NCBI GenBank assembly: GCA_037954665.1
Contig: JBBMOL010000245.1
Span: 682,001-746,000 of the forward strand
Direction of reading: 5' to 3'
Source: Laguncularia racemosa
Taxonomy: Eukaryota > Streptophyta > Magnoliopsida > Myrtales > Combretaceae
Length of the DNA stretch: 64,000 bases
The notes beneath the pieces are model-generated. The model ran no database searches, was not told the origin of the DNA, and worked only from the letters and a program-made list of their open reading frames with translations. The first letter of the stretch is position 1, and every line of letters begins with the position of its first letter. This document shows, in pieces, positions 34,904 through 46,282 of this stretch. The position numbers were made by a program, and so were the translations under genes.

Positions 34904-35182
34904 CGTCCACAACAGAAGACCAAGAGCGCTAGGAAATAGATTATCTTTGTAATCTTTTATTTTTTTTCTTTGAGTATCGAACTCCAAAAATTTTCAATAA
35001 AAGTAAAGTTTTAATATTACATCGTCAATCAATTGTCGACCCTTTTAACATCCGTGTGACACATGCATAGCATTTGCATACATTATACTAAAGAATAAAC
35101 AAAATGCGCGCCAGGTATCAAGATAGTTCCCAAACAACTAAACCTTCCTGGAAGCCCGATTTGCACACGTTCAAGAGCAAAA
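34904..35182 (+). other. Spacer between ORF1 and gag
   Basis: 280 bp, T-rich then mixed. TTCAATAAAAGTAAAG at about 34995 contains a polyadenylation-like AATAAA. No gene. Confidence 0.5.
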
Positions 35183-36662
35183 ATGGCAAACAGTAGCGAC
35201 AACCGCGATAACACAAATGCTGAAGCTGCCTCAGACTCCAGGATCTTATCCCTAGAACAAACGGTCCAACAATTGGCTACCCAGGTCTACCTCTTAACTG
35301 AAAGCGTCGACCTCCTTCGCTCTACCCAGCCAACCCAGGAAGAACATTCAGGGGCCAGGAAAGGGAAGGCAGTGGAGGGACAGCCTCCGGAGTATGAAGA
35401 AATCAACTCCCACCTCAACTCGGCCTTTGAATATGAGCCGAGAATCAACTAGGGGCTAACCTCTGATGACCTAAAGAGAGAGGTGGAAGAGAGATAGAAA
35501 GAGATGGAGAAAAGACTCTTCCAGCAGCTCCATGACAAAATGAAAACAATTGAGGGTCCTGATGGTTTCGAGCAAGCCAGAATCACCAGTCTGCCAGTAT
35601 ACGAGGAAGAGGTATATCCTGAGAAGTTCAAGACCTCGAAGTTTAAAAAGTATGATGGGACGGGGTGCCCTAAAATGCATACAAGGCTATATGCCCGAAA
35701 AATGAGCAAGTATGCCCGGTACGACCAACTCATGATCCAGACTTTCCAAGATAGCCTCACAGGGCCCTACATTGGTCTGGTACGCCTACTTGGACTTCAA
35801 TCATGTCAACACCTGGGAAAAACTAGCCCGGGCGTTCTATGACCAGTATAAGTTCAATATTGAGGTCGCTCCCTCCGTGATTGATCTGGGGAGTCTCCGG
35901 AAAAGACATACTGAGCCGTTTAAGGAGTATGCTCAGCGCTAGAGAGCCCAGGCCGCCAGAGTAGCAACCCCAATCTCTGAGAAGGAGTTGACAGCCATAT
36001 TTGTCAACACCTTAGACAAGACCTACTTTTCACATCTGGTAGGCCAGACCTCATCTAACTTTGCAGAGGTGGTAGCTGCAGGGTGCCGGATCGAAAGTGC
36101 CATCACCACCGGCAGACTCCAAATAATGGATTCTCCCAAGGTTACACTAACACAAAGGCCTTTAGGAGGTAATAGAGCCAAAGAGTCTACCGTCAGCACG
36201 GTCCACTCCGGTAAGGCAGAAAAGGTCGGAACTCGTGTGACATTTCAGACCACAAGTGCCCCAGTCCAGCATTCCACGACCAGTCATACCCAAGCCACCA
36301 AGGCCCCAAGGCAGTTCACTCCAATTCCCATCCCGCTCAGCCAGGTCTTTGCTCAGTTGAGGGCAGACAACTTGATCAACTTCGAAATCCTTAACGACCG
36401 GTACAAGCCCAAGAACTTCGACCCAAACCTCAAATGTGATTACCATATGGGCCAAGAGGGCCACTCTACAGATAGATGCTGGAGGCTCCAGCATAAAATC
36501 CAGGACTTAATCGACGCAGGAATTGTACAACTGGATTTTGTGAACACCCCAACACCCAATGTTAACACCAACCCACTGCCCAATCATAATCCCACCATCA
36601 ACATGATCGCATCTGAGGAGTCAACTCCCAAAGAAGCCCCTAAGCAGAAGACGACAAACTAA
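35183..36662 (+). pseudogene. Ogre gag
   Basis: The ATG at 35183 starts MANSSDNRDNTNAEAAS, then a coiled coil (ILSLEQTVQQLATQVYLLTE). A stop falls after EYEPRIN (35450) and another at 35495. The capsid proper follows: FKTSKFKKYDGTGCPKMHTR. Around 35765 the frame shifts; the other frame reads YLDFNHVNTWEKLARAFYDQ and then continues from 35988 with FVNTLDKTYFSHLVGQTSSNFAEVV. The zinc-knuckle region is the Tat form CDYHMGQEGHSTDRCWRL. The frame from 35988 runs, with stops at 36660, 36936 and later, straight into protease. Order and motifs leave little doubt. Confidence 0.85.
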
Positions 36663-37325
36663 TAGAAAAAGCAGTCCCGTCAAGTTCCAGAGAAAACCCC
36701 AAAGTTACATATCAAAAGAAGATGGTTAGCCGGAGACCCAACAGTCGGCACTTTGGGGGAATCACATGGGAGATTCGAGTACTTGGTGAACTATTCTTAC
36801 ACCCCAACTGAATGGGGGCCAGAGTTTGAGAAGAAGGACAACCCACCAAAGGAAGAGGAAAAGACTATAAACATGATCGATTCTCATCAGAAGCCCAGGG
36901 TCATAAAATGCTATGAGGGACAGTCAACCGAGGTATAGATCCTAAAGAAGAGATATGTATTTAATGTCCCGATACCGGCGGAGAGGTATAAAGCTGCACC
37001 TTTCGACTATCAGTCCCTCGAACAAGAGCGACCTCCTATGGTGAGAGGAATCACCCGCTCTAGGAGAATATACGACCCAAAATATAAAGCCCTGACCGAA
37101 GAGCCCAATGTGGAGAAAGGAGAGGAAGAGGAAGAGGGGCTCACTGTGTTTACAAAGATGGTCAAGGCGAGTGAATACAAGATAATTGAACAACTAAATA
37201 AAGTTCCAGCATAGATATCACTAATGGGCCTTCTTACAGCATCTGAGCCCCACAGGGAAGCACTCTTCAAAGTGCTCAAATAGATTCAGGTCCCATAAGG
37301 CATCGCTACAGACAAAATAAGTCAC
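36663..37325 (+). pseudogene. Ogre gag-protease linker
   Basis: Same frame as the gag C-terminus and the protease. It includes HGRFEYLVNYSYTPTEWGPE and RGITRSRRIYDPKYK, broken by four or five stops. It is the basic, low-complexity link usual between Tat gag and PR. Confidence 0.65.
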
Positions 37326-37817
37326 GTGGCGGATTCTATTTTCACAATGGACCGGATGTCTTTCTCTCCGGAAGAGCTAGGAGAGGAGGGAGACCAACAT
37401 ACAAAACCACTGTTCATAGTGGTCAAGTGTAACGACACAATTGTCTCCCGGGTACTCATCGACAACGGATCGTCCCTCAACGTTTGCCCATTGGCTACCC
37501 TCAACTTATTGGGGGTCGATCCAAGCAATATAACACCTAGCTCAACGGTGGTCAGAGCTTTTGATGGGTCAAAAAGAGATATAGTAGGGGAAATAAACCT
37601 ACCAATGGAGATTGGTCCACAAGTATTCCACATATCTTTCCAGGTCCTTGACATCCCAAGGTCTTTCAACCTACTCTTGGGAAGGCCCTGGATACATGTT
37701 GCTGGAGCCATCCCCTCTAGTCTCCACCAAAGGGTCAAATTTATTGCGAGTGGTCAGATAGTCACCGTGCTGGGCGAGCAGGATTACGCCATATACAAAG
37801 AAACTGCCATATCGTAA
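37326..37817 (+). pseudogene. Ogre protease (retropepsin)
   Basis: 163 open codons. The active site is VLIDNGSSLNVCP, the DNGS variant seen in Tat/Ogre; the second hallmark is FNLLLGRPWIHVAGAIPSS. KFIASGQIVTVLGE is also typical. As in retroviruses the enzyme would act as a dimer to cut the gag-pol polyprotein. This domain seems undamaged, though the polyprotein around it is not. Confidence 0.85.
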
Positions 37818-38452
37818 ATTGGGGAGGAAGGTTCAGAAGACCTTGGTCTCCAAATATTTAATGAGGTGAACGTAGTGACCAGCAAGGAGGGCCATCAGTT
37901 TAAAGAGGGGCAGTAAGGGACGTTTGGACTAAGGTACCTTCCTATAGCCAAGGAAGAAGCACAAGCAAGAGGTGTCAAAGGTAGAATGAAGGAAAAGCCA
38001 AGCAACACCCCGATGTGCATTCTACCCCTCCAACAATCTTTCCAAAAAGCAAATATCATTCAAGAGCCTTGGATAAGCAAAGGAGACGTCAGCAATGGGA
38101 GCCCACCCCCCCGCACGTCCAATCAGCATCCAGCTCTGAATAATTGGTTTTGTTATCCTATCAATAGCTCTAGGTCAGCTCAAAGATAGAGAACGATTAT
38201 TGAACAAATTTTATTGAGACTCTTTATTAATTCAATTACAGTCTGTTTTGCTTATATATATGCTTTTATTTTACTTTACTCAGATCTCCTACCATCGAAC
38301 ATCAGGGATATTTCACGCAGGTAGAAAATAAAAACACTGATATCGTTTCCAACGCTGCTGGGTCAGTTGTTGAAGGCGATATCCTTGACAATGAAATAAT
38401 ACAAGAAAATTGGCAAAAACATGAACAAAGCGGAATTTCAATTGACGAGTCG
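37818..38452 (+). other. Ogre PR-RT gap, possible intron
   Basis: Coding-like sequence fades after about 38190. A T-rich stretch (38215-38275) ends TTTACTTTACTCAG (38268-38281) and a second AG site is CACGCAG (38314-38320); both look like 3' splice sites. Ogre elements are known to carry an intron between PR and RT. The 5' splice site could not be chosen. One stop at 37915 and one at 38187 fall in this stretch. Confidence 0.45.
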
Positions 38453-39230
38453 GTGGAGATAGTAAATCTAGGAAGCATGGAAAAACCTAAAAACCTCAAA
38501 ATCGGGTCCAGTTTAAGTGCCGAGCAAAAGTGTGAGATAATCGAGCTATTAACAGAATATGCAAATGTGTTCGCCTGGTCATATGGCGACATGCCAGGAC
38601 TAGACCAATCAATAGTGGTTCATAGGCTTCCCACAAGGGAAGATGTCAAACCTAAAAAAAAAAAACTGAGAAGATTTAGGCCTGACATCTTACTAAAGAT
38701 TAAAGAAGAAGTCAAGAAACTGCTAGAAGTTCATCGAAGTATCCGATTACCGAGAATGGGTGGCAAATATAGTCTTTGTTATGAAAAAGAATGGAAAAGT
38801 ACGCGTATGCGTAGACTTCCGGGACTTAAACCAAGCTACGCCAAATGATAACTTTCCCCTACCTCACATTGATGTTTTAGTGGACAACACTGCGGGAAAC
38901 CATCTTTTCTCATTCATGGATGGTTTCTCAGGATATAATCAAATAAAAATGGCTGAAGAAGATAAAACCAAAACGACTTTCATCACAACGTGGGGAACTT
39001 TCTATTACAAAGTCATGCCCTTCGATTTGAAAAACGCCGGGGCAACGTATCAGAGAGCTATGGTCGCGATACTTCATGACATGATACATCGAGAGGTTGA
39101 AGTATACGTCGACGACATGATAGCCAAATCTAAAGAAGGATAAAGCCATATAGATATCTTGATGAAATTGTTTAAACGACTGAGAAAATTCCAGCTCAAG
39201 TTAAACCCAGAGAAAATGCACTTTAGGGGT
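38453..39230 (+). pseudogene. Ogre reverse transcriptase
   Basis: Begins with the pre-RT segment LTEYANVFAWSYGDMPGLDQ and HRLPTREDVKPKKKKLRRFRP. A frameshift lies at about 38730-38760. RT motifs follow: WVANIVFVMKKNGKVRVCVDFRDLNQ (VCVDFRDLN), FPLPHIDVLVDN, FSFMDGFSGYNQI, MPFDLKNAGATYQRAM, and the catalytic YVDD in VEVYVDDMIAKS. A stop follows at 39141. The usual PFGLKN is PFDLKN here. The thumb region to about 39360 is visible but shifted near 39228-39235. Confidence 0.88.
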
Positions 39231-39299
39231 CACAACGGGGAAATTGTTAGGGTTTATCATAAGCCGGGACGGCATTAAAATTGATCCTGACAAGGTAAA

Positions 39300-39999
39300 G
39301 TCTATATTAGAGTTACCTTCCCCACGCTCCGTTAAAGAAGTAAGAAGCTTGCTGGGAAGGTTAAATTATATAGCTCGTTTTATCTCATAGCTCACCGATA
39401 AGTGCCGGCCACTATTCCATCTGTTGAAAAAGAATGCCACCATAGAATGGGACGACGAATGTGAAGAAGCATTCGGGACGATCAAAGACTACCTTATAAA
39501 ACCTTCGATCTTGATAGTCCCGAAGCAGGGGAAGCCCTTATTCTTATACCTCATTATACTCCTTGAATCCATGGGTTGTGTGCTGAGGCAGAAAGATGAA
39601 GAGGGAAGAGAGCGTTCCATATATTACTTGAGCAAGAAATTCATAGAAGGGGAACAGAGGTACTCAGAGGTGGAGAAGACTTGTTGTGCTCTAATTTGGG
39701 TCATGCATCGATTAAGGCAATACACCCTTTACTATCATATTGAGCTACTGACAAGATATGATCCCTTAAAATACTTGGCAGAGAAACCAGCTTTGATAGG
39801 GAGAATCTCTAAATGGCAAATGTTCCTATCCGAGTTTGACATCACATACATAAATCAGAACTCAATGAAAGGGCAAGCCTTAGCCGACCAATTGGCAGAA
39901 CACCCTGTCGAGACAGATTCCCAAGAAATACAAGCCCAATTCCCGGACGAAAATATATTAACAGTAGAAAATATACCGGTAGAAGATTTTGTGATAGAG
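39300..39999 (+). pseudogene. Ogre first RNase H domain (degenerate)
   Basis: After KVKSILELPSP and VRSLLGRLNYIARF, the frame at 39424-40002 has WDDECEEAFGTIKDYL, then a RNase H-like domain: PLFLYLIILLESMGCVLRQ, RSIYYLSKKFIEGEQRYS, EKTCCALIWVMHRLRQY, and SKWQMFLSEFDI with QNSMKGQALADQLAEHP. Acidic catalytic positions are poorly conserved (LFLYLII where active enzymes have xxxDAS). That is the known state of the first RNase H in Tat elements, which gained a second one. Confidence 0.8.
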
Positions 40000-40002
40000 T
40001 AG

Positions 40003-40419
40003 AACCCAAAGTGGAAACTTTTTTTCAACGGAGCTGCCAACGTATTCGGTTGCGGGATCGGGGCAGTATTGATATCCCCAGACAGCACATAATTCCCTAC
40101 AGCGACAAGACTTACATTTCCATATACCAATAATATCGCAGAATATGAGGCGTGCATTCTTGGCCTCAAAATGGCCTGCCAAATGGAAATTCGCGAATTA
40201 GAAGTATATGGAGATTCATCGCTCATCATACTACAGACAAGAGGAGAATACAATACTAAAGACCCCAAACTGGTACCGTATCATCAACATTTGATAGAGT
40301 TGATCGAAGAATTCAAGGCAATCACTTTCATATGTATCCCGAGAACTCAGAATCAGTTTACAGATGCACTAGCCACACTAGCATCTATGATCCAGATAAC
40401 AGGGGGAGCCGAAGTCTAA
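40003..40419 (+). pseudogene. Ogre second, archaeal-type RNase H (aRH)
   Basis: Starts at WKLFFNGAANVFGCGIGAVLISP (the first Asp of the family's DGA is Asn here) and runs through NNIAEYEACILGLKMA, LEVYGDSSLIILQ and FTDALATLASMI. NxAEYEA and GDS are signatures of the second RNase H captured by Tat/Ogre elements. It has a stop at about 40000 and one at 40090. Confidence 0.82.
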
Positions 40420-40422
40420 CTG

Positions 40423-41739
40423 ATGAAGATAGACATCGAAAATCAGCCCGCCTACTGTTTAACAATTGAAAAAGCACAAGACAACAAGCCCTGGTATCAT
40501 GACATCAAGACCTTTCTCCAAGAAGGTAAATACCCTAAAATGGCTAGCAAGAATGACCAAAGAACACTTAGAAGGTTAGCAAGCCATTTCTTATTAAGTG
40601 GGTCTATACTTTACAAAAGATCATCTGATACCACCTTGTTAAGATGTGTGGACAAAAATGAAGCCTGTGAACTAATGAAAGAAGTACATGAAGGAGTATG
40701 TGGACCTCATATGAATGGCTACATGTTGGCCCGAAAAATCATGAGGTTAGGATACTATTGGTTAACCATGGAGTCGGATTGCATAAAATATGTCAAGCAC
40801 TGTCATCTATGTCAAGTATACGCAAATCGGATAAATGCTCCGCCCAATGAGCTACACTTATTGTCAACACCATGGCCTTTCTCCATGTGGGCAATTGACA
40901 TAATCGGCCCAATCACTCCGACAGCATCCAATGGCCACAGGTTTATACTGGTAGCAATCGATTACTTCACCAAGTGGGTAGAAGCTGCATCATATGCCAA
41001 TGTCACTAAAGGGGTGATAGTCCGCTTCTTGAAAAAGGACATAATAGCTCGATATGGAGTTCCTGAGTCCATCATCACCGACAACGGTACCAATCTTAAT
41101 AACAAGTCGATGACAGGTTTATGTTAGCAATTCCACATAAACCATAGAAATTCAACTCCCTACCGACCTCAGATGAACGGGGCAGTAGAAGCAACTAACA
41201 AGAATATCAAAAAGATCATAAAAAAAATGACAACTACTTACAAAGATTGGCACGAGATGTTGCCGTTTGCTCTTATGGCTTATAGGACTTCAATAAGAAC
41301 ATCTACTAGAGCTACCCCATATTCATTGGTATATGGTACGAAAGCAGTGCTACCAGTCGAAGTCGAAATACCATCATTCAGAATTCTATCAGAAACTCAA
41401 CTAACTAAATCTGACTGGGTAAAGAAGAGGCTTGATCAGCTGAATCTTATTGATGAAAAAAGACTTACTGCAATATGTCATGGCTAGTGTTACCGGGACA
41501 GGATGGCCTGAGCATTTAACAAAAAAATGAAGCCTCGATACTTCAAAGAAGGGGATCTGGTGCTAAGGAAGGTTCTCCCGAATGCCCAAGACTCTAGAGG
41601 GAAATTCACCCCAAACTATGAAGGTCCCTATGTAGTGAAAAAGGTTCTGTTAGGAGGTGCTTTGATACTAACTCAAATGGATGGTCCGGAATTGAGAGAC
41701 CCCATTAATACAGATGCTATAAAGATGTACTATCCTTAG
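40423..41739 (+). pseudogene. Ogre integrase
   Basis: The zinc-binding part has GVCGPHMNGYMLARKI ... CIKYVKHCHLCQ. The core shows Asp in MWAIDIIGPITP, FTKWVEAASY, Asp in SIITDNGTNL, and Glu in NGAVEATNKNIKKII. Stops occur after MTGLC (41125) and after CHG (41485). WHEMLPFALMAYRTSIRTST and PYSLVYGTKAVLPVEVEIPS follow. The C-terminal part 41527-41739 (FKEGDLVLRKVLPN, GKFTPNYEGPYVVKKV) ends MYYP, which is the natural pol end of Tat elements. The DDE residues appear present. Confidence 0.87.
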
Positions 41740-42234
41740 GTAAGGGAATTGAAATTTTGCCAATGTTTATGAAAGCCAATATTCAAATACGAATTTCGTT
41801 GAGTCTAGTTTTTATTTTTTTTACAAGCAAAGTTAATATCCCTGAATGATCGATATTTCCAACCAATTCTCATTACAACCAACATTCCTAAACACATCAC
41901 TTCACCAATGAATGATAAACACTAAAATGATAATGAATCTCAATAAATTTTGTGATATAATTCTATCTACTTTTGAGCATTAGAACCTAGTGCATTAGTA
42001 GGATAACACTACCGTCAAAAGAGCCATGTGCACAAAAAAAGGAAGGACATCGATATCTTCAATCCCGTGTCGAAATAAGAAGAAGTGAAGCAGAAGCAGA
42101 ACCAGCGCGAAGGTTCGGTTGTTTGGTTACTATCCACGATAAATTGGCAAGCATATTAAAATGAATAACTATCATCATACCATGAAAAGCATCAAATCAT
42201 TTAGCTCAGTTAGTAGAAACATATTCAAAAGCAT
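41740..42234 (+). other. Ogre 3' non-coding, unique part
   Basis: About 500 bp after pol. No frame of note. Confidence 0.5.
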
Positions 42235-42625
42235 AAGATGAGTCAGCCCATAATGGGGCACTTGTTTAAACATCCCCTTCAAAAGGTTAGTTAGCCCATA
42301 GAGGTGCACTTTCCTAGATATCCTCTCTTAGGGTCAGCCCATAAGGGCACCTTTTTTAGACATTCTGTCATAGGTTAGTTAGCCCATAGAGGGGCACTTT
42401 CCAAGATATCCTCTTAAGGTCAGCCCACAAGGGCACCTTTTTGAAAACATTTCTTTATGCTATAGGTTAGTTAGCCCACAATGGGGCACTCTCCTAAATA
42501 TATTGTCTCAAGGTCAGCCAGTAGGGGCACCTTTTGAGACATTTCTCCCCCAGGGTTGTGAGTCTAAGAAGACACTTCCCGCTATAGGTCAGTCAGCCCA
42601 AAAAGGGGCACTTTCCTAGACACCT
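42235..42625 (+). repeat. Imperfect repeat array, TCAGCCCATAAGGGGCAC type
   Basis: About nine diverged copies of a TTAGTTAGCCCATAGAGG / GGTCAGCCCATAAGGGCACC motif, spaced roughly 40-60 bp. The motif is related to the next array (both alternate TTAGTTAGC with a GGGGCAC or GGAGCAC core), which suggests one grew from the other. Confidence 0.7.
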
Positions 42626-42627
42626 CA

Positions 42628-43385
42628 TCGATTAGTTAGCTTAGAGGAGCATTTTTTGAATCCATCGATTAGCTAGCTTAGAGGAGCATTTTTCGAATCC
42701 ATCGATTAGTTAGCTCAGAGGAGCACTCTTCGAATCCATCGATTAGTTAGCTTAGAGGAGCACTTTTCGAATCCATCAATTAGTTAGCTCAGAGGAGCAC
42801 TTTTCGAATCCATCGATTAGTTAGCTCAAAGGAGCACTCTTCGAATCAATCGATTAGTTAGCTCAAAGGAGCACTTTTCGAATCCATCGATTAGTTAGCT
42901 CAGAGGAGCACTTTTCGAATCCATCGATTAGTTAGCTCAAAGGAGCACTCTTCGAATCAATCGATTAGTTAACTCAAAGGAGCACTTTTCGAATCCATCA
43001 ATTAGTTAGCTCAGAGGAGCACTTTTCGAATCCATCGATTAGTTAGCTCAGAGGAGCACTTTTCGAATCCATCGATTAGTTAGCTTAGAGGAGCACTTTT
43101 CGAATCCATCGATTAGTTAGCTTAGAGGACACTTTTCGAATCCATCGATTAGTTAGCTCAAAGGAGCACTTTTCGAATCCATCGATTAGTTAGCTCAGAG
43201 GAGAACTTTTCGAATCCATCGATTAGTTAGCTCAGAGGAGCACTTTTCGAATCCATCAATTAGTTAGCTCAGAGGAGCACTTTTCGAATCCACCGATTAG
43301 TTAGCTCAGAGGAGCACTTTTCGAATTCTTCGATTAGTTAGCTCAAAGGAGCACTTTTCGAATCTACCAATTAATCAACTCATAG
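42628..43385 (+). repeat. 37-bp minisatellite, about 20 copies, Ogre 3' UTR
   Basis: A 37-bp unit containing CGATTAGTTAGCTCAGAGG and AGCACTTTTCGAATCCAT is repeated head to tail about twenty times with one to three changes per copy. Variation at three or four positions (CAGA/TTAGA/CAAA; TTTTCG/TCTTCG) is itself periodic, indicating multi-unit duplications. Minisatellites in the 3' untranslated region are common in Ogre/Tat elements. There are no spacers, so it is not a CRISPR. Confidence 0.9.
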
Positions 43386-43830
43386 GAGGACTTTTTCAAA
43401 CTTTTGACGGCCAATTAGTCAGCTCATAGGAGCACTTTTCGGAGGTATTTTTTCCAAACAGTCGCTAGGTTAGTCAGACGCTTCTGTTGATAGGTGGCCA
43501 GCTCATAAGAGCGCTTCTTAAGATAATCTTCCCTTCAAGGTTGCTAGTCCAATAAGACACTTCCTATCATCAGTTGTTCTACACTCCTAAACAAAGCTTG
43601 AGATGTTTCCTATCACCAATTAGTCAGCCCATAGAGCACTTTTTGGGAGGATACATTACTCTAAATTGTTAAGACCATTTTAGACTCATGGGATTATTAG
43701 CTCATGGAGCATTTTCCTACCAAAAACCAAATTCCAGATAACCAGCCAAACCAAGGCGTTATCTATTCAATCAAGAGGCTAAAAATGGCGTCTTTCTTGT
43801 CTTTGTACTTAAGTTTTCCAAACTTTACTA
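43386..43830 (+). other. Decayed edge of the repeat array
   Basis: Longer, less regular units with AGCTCATAGGAGCAC and TTAGTCAG words continue to about 43700. Then a short non-repetitive stretch leads to the polypurine tract. Confidence 0.6.
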
Positions 43831-43844
43831 CAAAGAGGGGCAGC
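43831..43844 (+). other. Ogre polypurine tract
   Basis: CAAAGAGGGGCAGC lies directly before the 3' LTR start TGTAAACACC. Confidence 0.8.
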
Positions 43845-45961
43845 TGTAAACACCCCATTTTTGCCCTAAGAATCAATAATAATCAATAATGATCAATTTC
43901 CAATTTTTCCCAATTTTTTCCATTTTTTTCTCTAATTTGGCAAAAATAGGAAAAATATTCAAAAAATAAAAATAAATAGGAAAACACATCAATTTTGAAA
44001 ACTAATTTCAGAAATGGCAATAATAAAGATTAAATAATTTTTACAAATTTCTGAAATTTCAAAAAAATACAATAAAATAAATAAATTGCATTGCATATAT
44101 GCAATTTGTGAAATAAAGAAAATCGCGAACATGGGCTAGCTCAGCTGGTCCGAACCACGACCAGGCAGGCGCGCGCGGGTGCAAGGTTAGGGGTTCGAAA
44201 CGCAGGGGGAGCAGAATCCGCGTTTTGCAAATTTTTCCTTTACTTGGGACACGTGGCAGCATCTGATTGGCTGGAGCGAATGCACGCGCCGGGCGCGTGA
44301 TCATCTTCAACCTCTGCTCGAGATCGCCAGTGAGGGGAAAAATCCGAATTTCGGCCATTTTGATTCGATTTTTTGCACGAATCCAGCAAATCTTCAACAA
44401 AATTAAGATAAACATCATCTAATTGGAATCAAATCTCAACAAATCGATGGATTTACACGAATCGAAGTTGGTTTGTTTAACCGCAAATCCGATTTGTGTC
44501 GATCGGTGGAAATCCGAGCTTATCCAGCTCGATTTCGAAAGCCTATAAATAGAAGATGAAGTGAGGAAGCTAGAGGAGAGATCAAAAGCGAGAGAAAAGA
44601 GAGAATCGAAGTTCGCCGGAGTTGTTACGAAACCGCGACCGCCGATTAAGAGTTGGGCAACCACCAGGAGGCATTTCTGAAGCAAACCACCGCCACCATT
44701 GGATTCCTCACCCCCAAGAACCTAGGATTCGATACCTCAACCGCTAAATAAGGCCGCTGGAACGTCGTCAACGAGCACATCTAGCCGACGCCGCATCCGA
44801 TCGACCCGACCCAACCCGTTTCAACTCGATCCGACCCGACTCGCGCACCGATATGGATCCAGGTAAGTCGGATTTTTCGATTTTTTTAAATATTTTTATT
44901 TATTTTGTTTATTTTGTTTATTTTTTTCAAATTATTCTATTTATTTATTTGCTATTTACTTATTTGTTATTTGTTATTTATATTTCAATAAATAGGAAAA
45001 TGTTAGAAATTAGATTTTTTAGGATTTAATATAATCATAATAATAAAAATAAAAATGTAGAAAATTATAAAAATATTAGAAAAATGATAATAAAACTTTA
45101 AATTTAGAATAGGGTAGGTAAAAATCTAGGAGAAAATTTTTTAAAAGATGGAAATTATAAAAATTATGAAAAAATAATAAAAAATTATAAAAATCATGAA
45201 AATTCATAAATATCATAAAAACATTAATAAAAAATTATAAAAATCCACAAAAATTAATAAAAATCAATAAAAACTTATAATAGTAGAAATAAGTCAAAAA
45301 ATAGAAGAAAAATGAGTTTTATCACTTAGGAAAAATTATTTTCTCAAATAAATCCAAGATTGATGTTTTCCCTTAAAATTATATTTAAAAATCAAATTAA
45401 AGCTTAGGCTTAGATTTTTTAGAAAAAATCCTAAAATCGTAAAAACATAAATCAAAAGAGATTTCACAATTAAAATTCACAAACACACTAAAATTTTTCA
45501 AGAAAAGCGAACTACGGCTTGTTTGATCCTGAATAGCAGGTACGTAAGCACCCATTTGGGGCAACCTTAAAAAGAATAAAAAATCATTTTCTTAGAATAA
45601 TTCAATCAAAAACACAATAAAAGGCAACAAAAATAAAATAAAAGACATTTCTAAATGGAGTAAATTTTAGGAGATTAGGTAGTAACCTTAGGGTTTTAAT
45701 AGGTTAGCCTCCGAACTTAGAAACTCTGGTTTTCCCTTTTCCTCTTTTCACAAAACGAGAAGAGGAAATCACGACGACTAGTGGTCCAAATTAAGACTAA
45801 TCCGCTCCATTAGTCTTAATTCAATTTTTCCCAACCACAGTTGGGTGGCGACTCCAAAATTAAACCAAATTCCTAACTCAAGTCGAGGATATACATTAGA
45901 TGAGCATAGGGTCTAGTATAGGTTGGATTAGGAATGGGAAATTCAAAAATTAGACTCGACA
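43845..45961 (+). repeat. Ogre 3' LTR, about 2.1 kb
   Basis: Co-linear with 30806-32912 with scattered substitutions and small indels, for example in the purine-rich leader near 44590 and around 44800. It contains the same A/B-box block (44133-44205) and TATA box. Confidence 0.9.
44129..44225 (+). promoter_or_regulatory. tRNA-like Pol III promoter block in the Ogre 3' LTR
   Basis: Same arrangement as in the 5' LTR: TAGCTCAGCTGG (44137-44148), GTTCGAAAC (44193-44201), TTTT about 20 bp later. The bases between the boxes differ from the 5' copy at several positions while the boxes do not. This is suggestive of constraint but is too short to prove it. Confidence 0.55.
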
Positions 45962-45966
45962 ACATT

Positions 45967-46282
45967 TAAGTTCATCACAGTACTTGTCCCCTATACTAAA
46001 GGGTACCCTAACCCTTTGGGTTACACAAAGACTATCCTAATCATTCAACCAATGTAATGTATAGGGTTCGGGATGTGGGATAGTTTCAAGTTTCAAATTG
46101 GATACTAATGATACAGCTACAACATTAGTACAACTACCACCATCAATAATAATTACATACAAATTTCCTTGTACCTTACAAGAAGTATGGAACAAGTTTT
46201 CTCTTTGTCCATCATCAATGGTTGATGAAGAAGTCACTACTTGATGTACTAAAGTAGTAGAAGTATGCACATTATTTGACAT
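45967..46282 (-). pseudogene. E2 protease, N-terminal part
   Basis: The ATG at 46282 gives MSNNVHTSTTLVHQVV, then RENLFHTSCKVQGNLYVIIIDGGSCTNVV with the active-site Asp (DGGS), and PHPEPYTLHWLND followed by a stop and LCVTQRVRVPFSIGDKYCDELK. The MSN start equals the gag start of E1 and E3, after which gag is missing, so a deletion seems to have fused the gag start to protease. The chain continues at 30800. The DGGSCTN type of active site is typical of one plant gypsy group. Confidence 0.75.

Larger units (their letters stand above)
30806..45961 (+). mobile_element. Ogre/Tat Ty3/gypsy retrotransposon, 15.2 kb, inserted in E2
   Basis: Target duplication ACATT at 30801-30805 and 45962-45966; LTRs 30806-32912 and 43845-45961. 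Hallmarks of Ogre/Tat are all visible: a primer site for tRNA-Arg (TGGCGACTCCGCTGGGGA), an extra frame (ORF1) before gag, gag-PR, an apparently non-coding gap between PR and RT, RT with a degenerate RNase H, a second archaeal-type RNase H, integrase, and tandem repeats in a long 3' non-coding region. The LTRs are very similar. The coding parts carry scattered stops and a few frameshifts, so the copy is recent but defective. Confidence 0.92.

Noticed and set aside
42628..43385. Regular 37-bp repeats looking like a CRISPR array
   Set aside because: Units are directly adjacent with no spacers, lie in an Ogre 3' non-coding region, and the DNA is plant nuclear.
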